Assembly: GCA_964630305.1 (NCBI GenBank)
Contig: CAZVTR010000035.1
Span: 1-25,024 of the forward strand
Direction: 5' to 3'
Source: JAKPPT01 sp964630305
GTDB lineage: Bacteria; Spirochaetota; Spirochaetia; Treponematales; UBA12059
Length of the DNA stretch: 25,024 nt
Shown here piece after piece: positions 6,238 through 15,356 of this stretch (positions are counted from its first letter, which is position 1; every line of letters starts with the position of its first letter). The position numbers were made by a program, and so were the translations under genes. The notes under the pieces were generated by a model that did not search any database, was not told the origin of the DNA, and saw only the letters and a program-made list of their open reading frames with translations.

Positions 6238-9066
6238 ATGGATAAAATAATCATTCGCGGAGCACGGGAGCACAATCTAAAAAACATCGATCTGGAGCTT
6301 CCACGAGACAAGCTTGTTGTGATATCAGGACTTTCCGGTTCAGGGAAAAGCTCGCTTGCATTCGATACGCTCTATGCTGAGGGACAGCGCCGCTATGTCG
6401 AATCGCTCTCTGCTTATGCCAGGCAATTTTTAGGGCAAATGCAAAAGCCAGATGTCGACTATATCGAAGGACTTTCTCCGGCAATTGCAATCGAACAAAA
6501 AACGACACACCGAAACCCCCGGTCCATAGTTGGTACGGTTACAGAAATTTATGATTATTACAGGCTGCTCTATGCGCGCATTGGTATCCCGCACTGTCCG
6601 CAGTGCGGCAGGGAAATACGGGAACAGAGCATCGATCAGATACTCGACAGCATAAAATCGTATCCGGAAGATTCAAAGCTGCAGCTGCTTGCGCCAGTTG
6701 TGCGTGCTAAAAAGGGTGAGCATCAGAAAGTGCTGGAAGACGCAAGAAACGCTGGCTTTGTGCGCTGTCGTATCGATGGAGAGTTCCGGAGCCTGGAAGA
6801 TTCAATCGTATTAGAAAAACAGAAAAAGCATACTATCGAAATTGTGGTCGATCGTATGCTGCTCACTGCCGATAACTATCAGCGGCTTGCAGAATCGGCT
6901 GAAACTGCACTGCGCCTCGCCGATGGCATTCTGGTAGTGCTCATAGATATTCCGGAACAATCTAAAACAGAAGAAATTCTCTTTAGCCAGCATGGTGCCT
7001 GTCCTGTCTGCAATATCAGCATTCCGGAGCTTGAGCCGCGACTCTTCAGTTTTAATAACCCGCAAGGCGCTTGTCCTGCATGCACGGGTTTAGGCATCAA
7101 GCTGGAGTTTGATCCTGATAAAATTATCCCCGATAAAACCCGTTCGTTTGAAGATGGAGGCATTCTGCCGTATAATCCGGATTCTGCATGGTATCGATCT
7201 CGGTTTGAAGCGCTTGCAAATGCTTACAAGTTTGATCTTGCAACACCATTTGGCAAACTGCCAAAGAATATACAAAACATCATTTTATATGGGAACGATG
7301 AAGCGGTTCGTGTCCGGTATGACAATGCAAAGGGGACAGGCCACTTTGAGTATGAAAGCAGATGGCCAGGCGTGCTTGAGGAGCTTAAGCGGCGCTACAA
7401 TGAAACTTCCAGTGAAGAGATAAAGCAGTGGCTCGAGAGTTTTATGACCGAGCGGGTGTGTGAAACCTGTCAGGGGAAACGGCTTAGGCCCGAGGCATTA
7501 GCAGTAACCGTTGGCGGAATTTCTATTTATGAACTCATAACACAAACCGTAGAAACTTCGCTTGATTTTTTTAACAAACTTAAGCTTACAAAGACGGAAG
7601 AGCATATTAGCCAGCAAATACTTAAAGAAATTAAGGCACGGCTCACGTTCCTAAAAAATGTCGGTCTCGATTACCTTACCATGGATAGACGAGCAGGAAC
7701 ACTGTCTGGAGGCGAAGCACAGCGCATACGCCTTGCGACGCAGATTGGCTCGGGACTTGTTGGTGTACTCTATATTCTTGATGAGCCGTCAATCGGTCTG
7801 CATCAGCGAGATAATCAGCGGCTCATCGATACCATGACATACCTCCGTGATATTGGCAACACGATAATCGTTGTGGAGCATGATGAGCAGATGATTCGTA
7901 CAGCAGACTATGTTGTCGATCTTGGGCCGGGAGCTGGTGTGCATGGTGGCCACGTTATTGCTGCCGGTACTCCAGAAGAGGTTATGAAGATACCCGAGAG
8001 CATAACGGGGCAGTATCTTGCAGGCAAGCTTGAAATACCCGTACCGCAAGAGCGGCGTCCTGGTAATGGTACCTGGATTACCGTAAAGGGCTGCAGAGAG
8101 CACAACCTTAAAAATATCGATGTGAGCATACCGCTCGGGTGTTTTACCTGTATCACTGGAGTATCGGGTTCGGGCAAGAGCACATTATTGTCGGATATTC
8201 TCTATCCTGCAATTGTTAATAGGCGCACCTGGCTTCGATTACCCGAGGGCGATTATGACAGCATAGAGGGTATTGAGAATATCGATAAAATTATCAATAT
8301 TGATCAGAGTCCGATCGGAAGGACTCCCCGATCTAACCCGGCGACCTATGTTGAAGTTTTTACCCATATTCGTGATTTATTTGCAAGTCTTCCAGAATCG
8401 AGAGCGCGAGGCTATAAGCCTGGACGCTTTAGTTTTAATGTGCGCGGAGGCCGCTGTGAACACTGTCAGGGTGATGGTACAATAAAAATTGAAATGCAAT
8501 TTTTGTCCGATGTGTATGTTACCTGTGAGGTTTGCAATGGCAAACGCTTTAATAAAGAAACACTTGATATTCTCTATAAAGGTAAAAACATTGCAGATGT
8601 TCTCGATATGACGATTGAAGAAGCATACACATTTTTTGAAAAAATTCCTCAAATTGAGCGTAAACTGCGAGCGCTCCTTGATGTTGGGCTGGGGTATATA
8701 AAACTTGGACAGTCAGCGCTCACGCTTTCCGGCGGTGAGGCACAGCGTGTCAAGCTTGCGTTTGAGCTTGCAAAACGAGCAACAGGAAAAACGGTTTATT
8801 TTTTAGATGAGCCTACAACGGGTCTCCACTTTGCCGATGTTAAACAGCTCATGGAGAGCATTCAAAAGCTTGTTGATAACGGTAATACCGTTGTCATGAT
8901 TGAACATAATCTCGATGTTATCAAGCAAGCCGATTGGATTATAGACCTAGGACCCGAAGGCGGTGTGCGCGGAGGAGAAATTATTGCTCAAGGTACACCC
9001 GAAACGATTATTACTAATAAACATTCCTGGACTGCACAGTATCTCAAACCGTACCTTAAGAAATGA
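6238..9066 (+). CDS. uvrA: UvrABC excinuclease subunit A
   Basis: The full-length (942 aa) damage-recognition ATPase of nucleotide excision repair, acting as a dimer on DNA with UvrB. It has two ABC ATPase halves: Walker A GLSGSGKSS at 31-39 and GVSGSGKST near 640-648, and signature LSGGEAQR near 487 and again near 829. The zinc-binding Cys pairs include CPVC/CPAC near 253-280 and CEHC/CEVC near 740-765. The start MDKIIIRGAREHNLKNI is canonical, yet no Shine-Dalgarno is visible: the upstream bases are AT-rich, and a TATAAA (6228-6233) ends only 4 bases before the ATG. The transcript may be leaderless, though no good -35 is visible. It has no obvious link to the neighbouring metabolic genes. 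Confidence 0.97.
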   Translation: MDKIIIRGAREHNLKNIDLELPRDKLVVISGLSGSGKSSLAFDTLYAEGQRRYVESLSAYARQFLGQMQKPDVDYIEGLSPAIAIEQKTTHRNPRSIVGTVTEIYDYYRLLYARIGIPHCPQCGREIREQSIDQILDSIKSYPEDSKLQLLAPVVRAKKGEHQKVLEDARNAGFVRCRIDGEFRSLEDSIVLEKQKKHTIEIVVDRMLLTADNYQRLAESAETALRLADGILVVLIDIPEQSKTEEILFSQHGACPVCNISIPELEPRLFSFNNPQGACPACTGLGIKLEFDPDKIIPDKTRSFEDGGILPYNPDSAWYRSRFEALANAYKFDLATPFGKLPKNIQNIILYGNDEAVRVRYDNAKGTGHFEYESRWPGVLEELKRRYNETSSEEIKQWLESFMTERVCETCQGKRLRPEALAVTVGGISIYELITQTVETSLDFFNKLKLTKTEEHISQQILKEIKARLTFLKNVGLDYLTMDRRAGTLSGGEAQRIRLATQIGSGLVGVLYILDEPSIGLHQRDNQRLIDTMTYLRDIGNTIIVVEHDEQMIRTADYVVDLGPGAGVHGGHVIAAGTPEEVMKIPESITGQYLAGKLEIPVPQERRPGNGTWITVKGCREHNLKNIDVSIPLGCFTCITGVSGSGKSTLLSDILYPAIVNRRTWLRLPEGDYDSIEGIENIDKIINIDQSPIGRTPRSNPATYVEVFTHIRDLFASLPESRARGYKPGRFSFNVRGGRCEHCQGDGTIKIEMQFLSDVYVTCEVCNGKRFNKETLDILYKGKNIADVLDMTIEEAYTFFEKIPQIERKLRALLDVGLGYIKLGQSALTLSGGEAQRVKLAFELAKRATGKTVYFLDEPTTGLHFADVKQLMESIQKLVDNGNTVVMIEHNLDVIKQADWIIDLGPEGGVRGGEIIAQGTPETIITNKHSWTAQYLKPYLKK

Positions 9067-9151
9067 TACTTCTGTTTCATTGCATTATATGACTAAATCA
9101 TAGCTGATATATCTTTACCGTAAAGCAAAAACAGGATAGTATGGGAACAGC

Positions 9152-12100
9152 ATGAAACGTTATTTTTGCGCTGTTATATTTCTATACTTAGGTGTTTTGA
9201 ACAGTCTCAATGCATATGCAATTCCACACATAAAAATTCAGCAATTTTGTAGTAATGATAATAGTTTTATCATACATGCAAATAATCAGCCTATAGAACA
9301 TTTACCGTCTCTCCAAGAACAGGTACCAGCTGAAACCGCAACTGAGAGCAGCGATGATATTAAAAGTCCTGCCCCTGGAACCGAACCTGCTGAGCAGACT
9401 GCTGATACAGCAAATGAGGATTTGTTTCTTGAAACTGTTGCTCTCGATATTGCAACAAGCAGTCATGATGCGCTCATTGAGTGGTGTACTCTGCTAGGAC
9501 TTGCAACAACCGGCACTGATGATGATTTACGTGCTAGGTTATATGCTTATTACAATGTAAGTTCTCCTCAAAAAAGTGAAACACAGACAACAAGAATTAT
9601 TACCATAGAAAATGCTAAAAAAACAGAATACGTTACACTTGATGAACCGCAGCCACATGTAATTATTAGGTTTTCTGGAAATGTAGTAATAACAATCAAT
9701 GATACAAAAACGGGGGAAGTTCATACCATCCATGCTGATGAGCTCATCTATAATAAAACCAAACAGCTCCTATCCGCACGAGGGAATATTCGGTACGAGA
9801 AAAAGACAGGGAGTACAACAGAAATTTTTTTAGGGGAAGCGATAGATATCGATCTTGATACCTGGCAGGGCTCATTCAGGTATGGAGAGAATCGCCGCGA
9901 AGGCGATGAAACTCAAACCAAGCTCATATTTCAGGCTGAGGATATTATAAAAAAAAGTGATACTGTATTGATTTTTAAAAATGCAGTCATAAGTTCTTGT
10001 GATACTGATGATAAGCATTATTCACTCCGTGCATCTAAACTCTGGATTCTTGGCAGTAATGAATGGGCTGTTTTCAATGCGATGCTCTATGTCGGAGAAA
10101 TTCCAGTTCTTTATCTGCCTTTCTTTTACTATCCTGGTGAAGAAATTGTGTTTCATCCTGTTTTCGGTTATAAGGACAGAGAGGGTCGATTTGTTCAAAC
10201 TACAACCTATATTTTGGGAGAGCGGGCACCAAAGGATCAGAGCATCAGTCTTTTTAAGCTTACCGAAAGCGGTACTGGGTATGATCGTAAAGTCGAAGGC
10301 GTTTTTTTACGCACTCAAAAGACCAAAAAAGAGAAAAAAGAAGAAAATGTATTAAAAGTTCTTGCTGACTATTATGTGAACTTAGGATTCTTTGTTGGAG
10401 CTGATGCGGTATTCCCAATACTTGGGCCTGTTAAAAATTTTAAAGCTTTTTTAGGGTTAGGTTTAACAAGAACCATATTCCCAATAGGGGTAAAAACTTA
10501 TTCGCCGCTTGTTCCTCAGAACGATTATACCAGCACCTGGGATACAGTGTATTATTTTGGACAGGAACTTCCAATTCGTTTTTTATTTACAGCGAGCGGA
10601 ACTATTTCTGCTGGAGCTTTCACAGGTTCCTATGCATTTGATTTTGCTACTGATCCGTATGTTTCACGAGATTTTTTACAGCGTTCCGAATACATGGATT
10701 GGCTGCAATTTATGAAGGAACAGGAAAAAAATCAGCAGGCTAGTGCTGAGAAAAAAACAGCTCTCCAAAGCACATTAAGTTTTTCTGGTTCAATACCGCT
10801 TCCATTTTTAGAGCCATTTGTTAAAACTATTACAGTTAATACTTTTTCATCATCACTTTCCTGGATGCTCAAAACAAAACCAGCTCCAGCTGAAGCTGAT
10901 TTATATTATCTTTTTTTGTACTCCCCAACATCTGAGTTTTTTGTGCCTGATACATATAAAATATTGGAAGGAAGTATTTCAATTGGCGGAACTATATTTC
11001 AGTATCCAATACCTGTAATTAAAAATAAACCGCAGCAATCGCAAGAAATTCCAGGAATAATTCCCCCATGGACTGATAGTTTAGTTCCTGATGTTGCAAC
11101 AAAATCATCTTTAAGCACAGATTTTTTTATTTTACCCAAACTTTATAGCCCGGAACTAATAAAAAATGATAGTGATATTTTTACAGCAAGTATGAACTAT
11201 CAGATTATTCCGTCAATAAATTGGTCTCAAAGGTTTAATACGAGTGCATGGAAAAATCCTCAAGATGTTGATTTCCAAAAACTATATGAAGTAATTTCAT
11301 ATGGAATTTCTGCAAATATTCAGCCTATTTTTAAGTTTTTTAATTCATTGATTACAGCAAATTCAACTATTGCTGGTTCTGCCAAATTCCAAATACGTCC
11401 ATCTTACCTGACAGATCCATTATATGTAACGCCAGTAATGCTTGAAGCATGGCAGAGACAGGATGCTCAGTATAGATATGATACAATAACAGCAAAATTG
11501 GGAATTGCAGTTAATCCATTTATTACAAATGATTTCTTATCTCCAATACTAGTAGCTTGGAATTATGATGTAATGCTCTATGAGTATAAATTTAAAAGCA
11601 TATCTCAAGGTGTGCCATTATATGAGACTTATACTTTTGATTGGACAAAAACTGGAGTTAAAGGAAATTCTCTCAGCGCTGTAGTGGGTGTGAAGTTGGA
11701 TACGTACACAGAGTCTCTAAAGTTTTCTGGCAATTTACCGCCTTTACTGCCTTCATATGGCTTTAATCTGCAACTATCCTGGTTTTTTGGTAATTTTTCT
11801 GGTCAAACTAAATACTATCAGAAAACTGAAGCTGAACCATTTATCTGGGATCCTTTTAACGCTGTCTTACTATTGAAATATGAAAAGTTTCCATCCATCA
11901 CTTTTCAAGGTGTATATGATATCGAAGCAACCGAACTCAAATCTTTGCAAACATCACTGCAATGGGAAACTTTTTCTATGCAGATACTTGCAAAAAAAAC
12001 TCCTGCATCATCTTTTATATTTGGGCAGGGCTGGGTTGATGGAGCAGAATCGTTTTCATTATATTCAGCATCGATGTCATATAAACTTAATTGGAAACCA

Positions 12101-12604
12101 GTACCAGTCTGGAAAAATAGAATTAGTTTTGAATCCCAGATCGCTCTCGATGCGGTTCAAAACTTTATTCGTTTTAATGAGGCAAGTGCTGGAATTACCG
12201 GTAGTCTAACCCTGAAAATTTATGAATTTGCAGATATTTCTTTATCGTTTACTTCACGTAATCAGAGTTTGTGGCGGTATTATGCAAATTTGTTTCCTCT
12301 GCCAGAAGAGTTAGCCTCTTTGTCCGAGCCAGTTAATTTTTTTATTGATATTTTTAATGGATTTAGATTTGACGATCCTACAATACGAAAAACATCGCTT
12401 TTTAAATTGAAATCTTTAAATTTAAAACTTGTACATTATATGCATGATTGGAATTTAACATTTGAACTTAGCAGCGCGCCATTTTATAACACAAAAACAT
12501 TGCAGTATGAATTTAAAAACTCGTATAGTATTTTTATTAGCTGGATAGGAGTTCCTGAAATAAAAACTCAATATAAAAAAGATGGTGACACAGTCACCTG
12601 GTAA
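9152..12604 (+). CDS. lptD: LptD/OstA-like outer-membrane assembly protein with SAP-like N-terminal segment
   Basis: A 1150-aa protein with a signal peptide (residues 1-23, hydrophobic core then AYA). A low-complexity acidic linker follows (about 50-92), then a SAP-like helix-loop-helix (about 103-132), an OstA-type beta-jellyroll (about 168-300), and a very long beta-strand-rich C-terminal region expected to form an outer-membrane barrel. The block from SSCDTDD (281-287) through EIPVLYLPFFYYPGEE (316-331) and the following GYKDREGRF matches the jellyroll-barrel junction of LptD proteins. In LPS-bearing bacteria LptD inserts LPS; treponemes lack classical LPS but keep LptD-like proteins, so the cargo here is uncertain. 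The 3' half is notably AT-rich compared with its neighbours. A weak GGGA precedes the ATG. It is far longer than E. coli LptD (784 aa). Confidence 0.82.
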   Translation: MKRYFCAVIFLYLGVLNSLNAYAIPHIKIQQFCSNDNSFIIHANNQPIEHLPSLQEQVPAETATESSDDIKSPAPGTEPAEQTADTANEDLFLETVALDIATSSHDALIEWCTLLGLATTGTDDDLRARLYAYYNVSSPQKSETQTTRIITIENAKKTEYVTLDEPQPHVIIRFSGNVVITINDTKTGEVHTIHADELIYNKTKQLLSARGNIRYEKKTGSTTEIFLGEAIDIDLDTWQGSFRYGENRREGDETQTKLIFQAEDIIKKSDTVLIFKNAVISSCDTDDKHYSLRASKLWILGSNEWAVFNAMLYVGEIPVLYLPFFYYPGEEIVFHPVFGYKDREGRFVQTTTYILGERAPKDQSISLFKLTESGTGYDRKVEGVFLRTQKTKKEKKEENVLKVLADYYVNLGFFVGADAVFPILGPVKNFKAFLGLGLTRTIFPIGVKTYSPLVPQNDYTSTWDTVYYFGQELPIRFLFTASGTISAGAFTGSYAFDFATDPYVSRDFLQRSEYMDWLQFMKEQEKNQQASAEKKTALQSTLSFSGSIPLPFLEPFVKTITVNTFSSSLSWMLKTKPAPAEADLYYLFLYSPTSEFFVPDTYKILEGSISIGGTIFQYPIPVIKNKPQQSQEIPGIIPPWTDSLVPDVATKSSLSTDFFILPKLYSPELIKNDSDIFTASMNYQIIPSINWSQRFNTSAWKNPQDVDFQKLYEVISYGISANIQPIFKFFNSLITANSTIAGSAKFQIRPSYLTDPLYVTPVMLEAWQRQDAQYRYDTITAKLGIAVNPFITNDFLSPILVAWNYDVMLYEYKFKSISQGVPLYETYTFDWTKTGVKGNSLSAVVGVKLDTYTESLKFSGNLPPLLPSYGFNLQLSWFFGNFSGQTKYYQKTEAEPFIWDPFNAVLLLKYEKFPSITFQGVYDIEATELKSLQTSLQWETFSMQILAKKTPASSFIFGQGWVDGAESFSLYSASMSYKLNWKPVPVWKNRISFESQIALDAVQNFIRFNEASAGITGSLTLKIYEFADISLSFTSRNQSLWRYYANLFPLPEELASLSEPVNFFIDIFNGFRFDDPTIRKTSLFKLKSLNLKLVHYMHDWNLTFELSSAPFYNTKTLQYEFKNSYSIFISWIGVPEIKTQYKKDGDTVTW

Positions 12605-12618
12605 AAAGAAAAAATCTC

Positions 12619-12647
12619 TTTACATAAAAAAAAATTAGTGTTATATT
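12619..12647 (+). promoter_or_regulatory. Promoter of the Lys/Ala-tailed TetR gene, giving a possibly leaderless mRNA
   Basis: TTTACA (12619-12624) and TATATT (12642-12647) are separated by exactly 17 bases. The predicted start falls at or within a base or two of the ATG at 12654, and no Shine-Dalgarno is present between them. Confidence 0.5.
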
Positions 12648-12653
12648 ATCCTT

Positions 12654-13514
12654 ATGAACAAGACAACACTTATTTTAGGCGAGTCCTGGCCACATACAAG
12701 GGCAAAAACAAATTTGTTGGCGGCAACTGGCGAAGTTGTCAGAATGATGGGTCCGCGCGGTGCAACATTAAAAAATATTGCCAAGCTTGCTGATGTCACT
12801 GAGCCTGCAATTTTCCGGCATTTTGATGGTGTAGATGGGCTTTTTGAAGCTCTCTGCCAAGTTACTTCTATGTATATTGCCTATCTAATTAATCAGGCTA
12901 AAGCTTCAAAGAACACAGGTTTAGCACTGCTTGAGGAATATTTTTTAAGCAAAATGGAAACACTTGCTGCTGATAAGGAATTCTCAGCATTTATTGGTCT
13001 TCCAGAACCGCTTTTCGCAGATTATCCTGAACTCAAGAAAAAAATCGCATCAATCCGTGCGGATGAAACAAAATTAATTACCACTGCATTAAAAGATGCA
13101 AAATCAAAAGGACAATTGCTTGCATCAGTTGATCCTGATTTTGCTGTGCTTTTGTACAGCGGTTTTGAACAGAGTATATTTAATGAATGGATGAAAAACT
13201 GGAGTTCGTTTAACCCGGCAAAAGAAGCTCAAAAGCTTTGGAAAAGCTTCCGATCTCTCATTGCAAAGAGTGATGCTCCGTCAGCTCAGCATACACCGCT
13301 TCAAGCAAAACCATACGGAAAAGCTAATGAAGCAGAAACTGAAAAGCCCGCAAAATCAGCTGCAAAAAAAGGAGCGGCAAAATCAGCAAAGCCCGCTGGA
13401 AAAACTGCGCTAAAAACAAAAGCTGCTTCAAAAACAGCAGCAAAGGCACCTGCCAAAACAGCTGCAAAAACTTCTAAACCAACAAAGAAATCAGCTCCAG
13501 CAAAGAAGAAATAA
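12654..13514 (+). CDS. TetR/AcrR-family regulator with histone-H1-like Lys/Ala/Pro C-terminal tail
   Basis: A 286-aa cytoplasmic DNA-binding protein. Residues 20-66 form a TetR helix-turn-helix (GATLKNIAKLADVTEPAIFR then HFDGVDGLFEAL). Residues 67-205 are the helical ligand and dimer domain. From about residue 212 to the end the protein becomes a disordered, strongly basic tail of AK, KPA and KTAAK repeats ending in KKK, like histone H1 or the tails of some mycobacterial nucleoid proteins. Such a tail is rare on TetR proteins and probably gives non-specific DNA binding. The gene follows the LptD-like gene after 49 bases but has its own candidate promoter. It is convergent with acd. Ligand and targets are unknown. 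Confidence 0.85.
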   Translation: MNKTTLILGESWPHTRAKTNLLAATGEVVRMMGPRGATLKNIAKLADVTEPAIFRHFDGVDGLFEALCQVTSMYIAYLINQAKASKNTGLALLEEYFLSKMETLAADKEFSAFIGLPEPLFADYPELKKKIASIRADETKLITTALKDAKSKGQLLASVDPDFAVLLYSGFEQSIFNEWMKNWSSFNPAKEAQKLWKSFRSLIAKSDAPSAQHTPLQAKPYGKANEAETEKPAKSAAKKGAAKSAKPAGKTALKTKAASKTAAKAPAKTAAKTSKPTKKSAPAKKK

Positions 13515-13528
13515 CCAATAATGCAAAG

Positions 13529-13571
13529 AAAAGGGGATGTATAAGAAGTATTCACATACATCCCCTTTTTT
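13529..13571. terminator. Bidirectional terminator between tetR and acd
   Basis: AAAAGGGGATGTAT (13529-13542) pairs with ATACATCCCCTTTT (13556-13569) around a 13-base loop. The A-rich left flank and T-run on the right allow it to end transcription from both convergent units. Confidence 0.88.
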
Positions 13572-13635
13572 AGCACGCCTTACTAGGTGCACATCTTGTG
13601 TTTAAAACTCCAAAGATTTAGAGCTATTTGAAAAA

Positions 13636-15351
13636 TTAAAATTCTTCTATAATAGCCTGATAATTTTTAAGATAACAATCATGATTATTGAGCACAAATG
13701 TGCTGTGTGCTTCGATTCTTGGACGAGCTAGAGTAATAAAAATTTCAGCAGCCTTAAGTTTACGTTCTGAATGCTTGCCATCTCGCAGCATAAGCCAGCT
13801 GACAATTATATCCGTTGCCATTTCTACGAGTCTTCGAGCGTGAAAATTGGTATATTGTTCATTACCAGCTTCTCGCACTGCAAGCTGTGCTTTTTCAAAC
13901 TTTGTGCGCATGTTTTTTACTGAATCAATGAGTTCTCGCGGAAGTTCGGACCAGTCTTCGTTTTCAAACTCATCCATAATCGATGCGGCAACGCCAGACA
14001 TAACACCGCCAATTGCTGCGACTACCTGGAGCTGTGATGTTCCTTCATAGATGTTGGTAATGCGTGCATCGCGGTAATGACGTTCTACGCTAAAATCTTT
14101 CATGTAGCCAGTACCGCCATGAATTTGGATGGCATCATAGGTTACTTTGTTGGCCATTTCTGTATTAAAGAGTTTAGCCATTGGCGTATAGAGCGCGGCA
14201 AGTTTGGTGTACTTTTTAATATCGGCTTTAAGCGCATCTGCTTGCTCGGGATGCTTCTGCGAATAGCGTTCAAGGCCTTCTTTCATATCAACGGCTCGAG
14301 CAGTTTCATAGAGGAGACTTCTCGCGGCTTCAATAGAGACTCGCATATTGGTAAGCATTTCAAAAACAGGCGGAAGATTGATAATGGGTGCCCCGAATTG
14401 GATGCGTTCGCGGGCATATTTTTCTGCTTCGCGGTATGCCGCTTCTGCAATACCTACACCTTGTGATGCGACTGAAAGCCTGGCGCTATTCATAAGCCAC
14501 ATGGTATATTTGATTAACCCCCAGCCTCGTTCGCCGACAAGCTCAGCTGGAGCATTGTCAAATTGCATTTCACAGGTAGGGGAGCCGTGTATTCCGAGTT
14601 TTTCTTCAACTCTGCGGATTTTCGTATGCTTATCGCGGTGATAGAGGAATAATGAAAGACCGCGGGCGCCTTCACGATCCTCACTCCGCGCAAGTACAAG
14701 CCCGATGCGTCCGCAGCCATTGGTGATAAATCGTTTAACACCATTGAGCCTCCAAGTTCCATCGGGAGCTTGTGTTGCTTTGAGGCTTACTGCTTGTAAG
14801 TCAGAACCAGCATCGGGTTCTGTGAGAATCATTGCGCTGGTTTCTTTGCCTTTAGCAAGAAGTGGAATCACTCGCTGTTTTTGGTCTTCATTGCCAAAAT
14901 TCTCCAGCGTGAGACCGATATCCTGCTGTAAGCCGAGATTTAAGAATGAAGCGTCGGCTCTGGAGAGTACTTCACCGGCCATGGTGAGCAATGTCATGGG
15001 CATGTTTAACCCGCCATATTTCCGTGACATAGCCATACCGGTAAGCTCTGCTTTAGAAAGCATATCCCAGGCTCGTGCTGTTGCCTGAGCAAGTCGAACT
15101 TCTCCGTTTTCAAGCACTACTCCCTGTTCATCAACTTCTGCTGCATATGGCGCCATATACTCTGCCGCAATGCTTCCGACAATCTCCATAACTCGTTTAT
15201 AACTATCCCGCGCATCTTCAGTATTTTTAGGTGCTTCTGGATAGGTTTGCGCTTCTCTAAAATCATCTTCATACAGTTTGATGATTCTATCGATATCCAT
15301 TGTATCAAAATGAAAAAGCACATCTTTATTATCAAGGAAAAAATTTTCCAT
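13636..15351 (-). CDS. Acyl-CoA dehydrogenase with extended C-terminal domain
   Basis: A 571-aa FAD enzyme that introduces or, with reduced partners, removes the alpha-beta double bond of acyl-CoA. N-terminal helical, middle beta (SAMILTEPDAGSDLQAVSL, 172-190; RFITNG, 207-212) and C-terminal helical domains are all present. The catalytic base is Glu436 in IYEGTSQLQ (434-442), the position used by short- and medium-chain enzymes. About 120 residues follow the usual C-terminus, as in the longer bacterial Acd class, compared with about 380 aa for butyryl-CoA dehydrogenases. Its ribosome site (AAGGAG) lies within the last codons of etfA, and the ATG starts 5 bases after the etfA stop. It forms an etfB-etfA-acd unit; the substrate chain length is not readable. 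Confidence 0.92.
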   Translation of the reverse strand: MENFFLDNKDVLFHFDTMDIDRIIKLYEDDFREAQTYPEAPKNTEDARDSYKRVMEIVGSIAAEYMAPYAAEVDEQGVVLENGEVRLAQATARAWDMLSKAELTGMAMSRKYGGLNMPMTLLTMAGEVLSRADASFLNLGLQQDIGLTLENFGNEDQKQRVIPLLAKGKETSAMILTEPDAGSDLQAVSLKATQAPDGTWRLNGVKRFITNGCGRIGLVLARSEDREGARGLSLFLYHRDKHTKIRRVEEKLGIHGSPTCEMQFDNAPAELVGERGWGLIKYTMWLMNSARLSVASQGVGIAEAAYREAEKYARERIQFGAPIINLPPVFEMLTNMRVSIEAARSLLYETARAVDMKEGLERYSQKHPEQADALKADIKKYTKLAALYTPMAKLFNTEMANKVTYDAIQIHGGTGYMKDFSVERHYRDARITNIYEGTSQLQVVAAIGGVMSGVAASIMDEFENEDWSELPRELIDSVKNMRTKFEKAQLAVREAGNEQYTNFHARRLVEMATDIIVSWLMLRDGKHSERKLKAAEIFITLARPRIEAHSTFVLNNHDCYLKNYQAIIEEF

Positions 15352-15356
15352 ACTGG

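Noticed and set aside
13330..13510. Tandem DNA repeat or CRISPR-like array in the TetR tail region
   Set aside because: The regularity is only at protein level (AK-rich); the DNA copies have no constant repeat length or spacers.
13301..13576. Minus-strand open frame rich in Ala and Phe opposite the TetR tail
   Set aside because: It is the mirror of the Lys/Ala repeat coding region, which leaves few stops on the other strand; it also runs through the terminator.
14077..14466. Plus-strand open frame antisense to acd
   Set aside because: It is the complement of a conserved acyl-CoA dehydrogenase, with no ribosome site and no recognisable domain; similar antisense frames over uvrA, etf, thiolase and CoA-transferase genes were rejected for the same reason.
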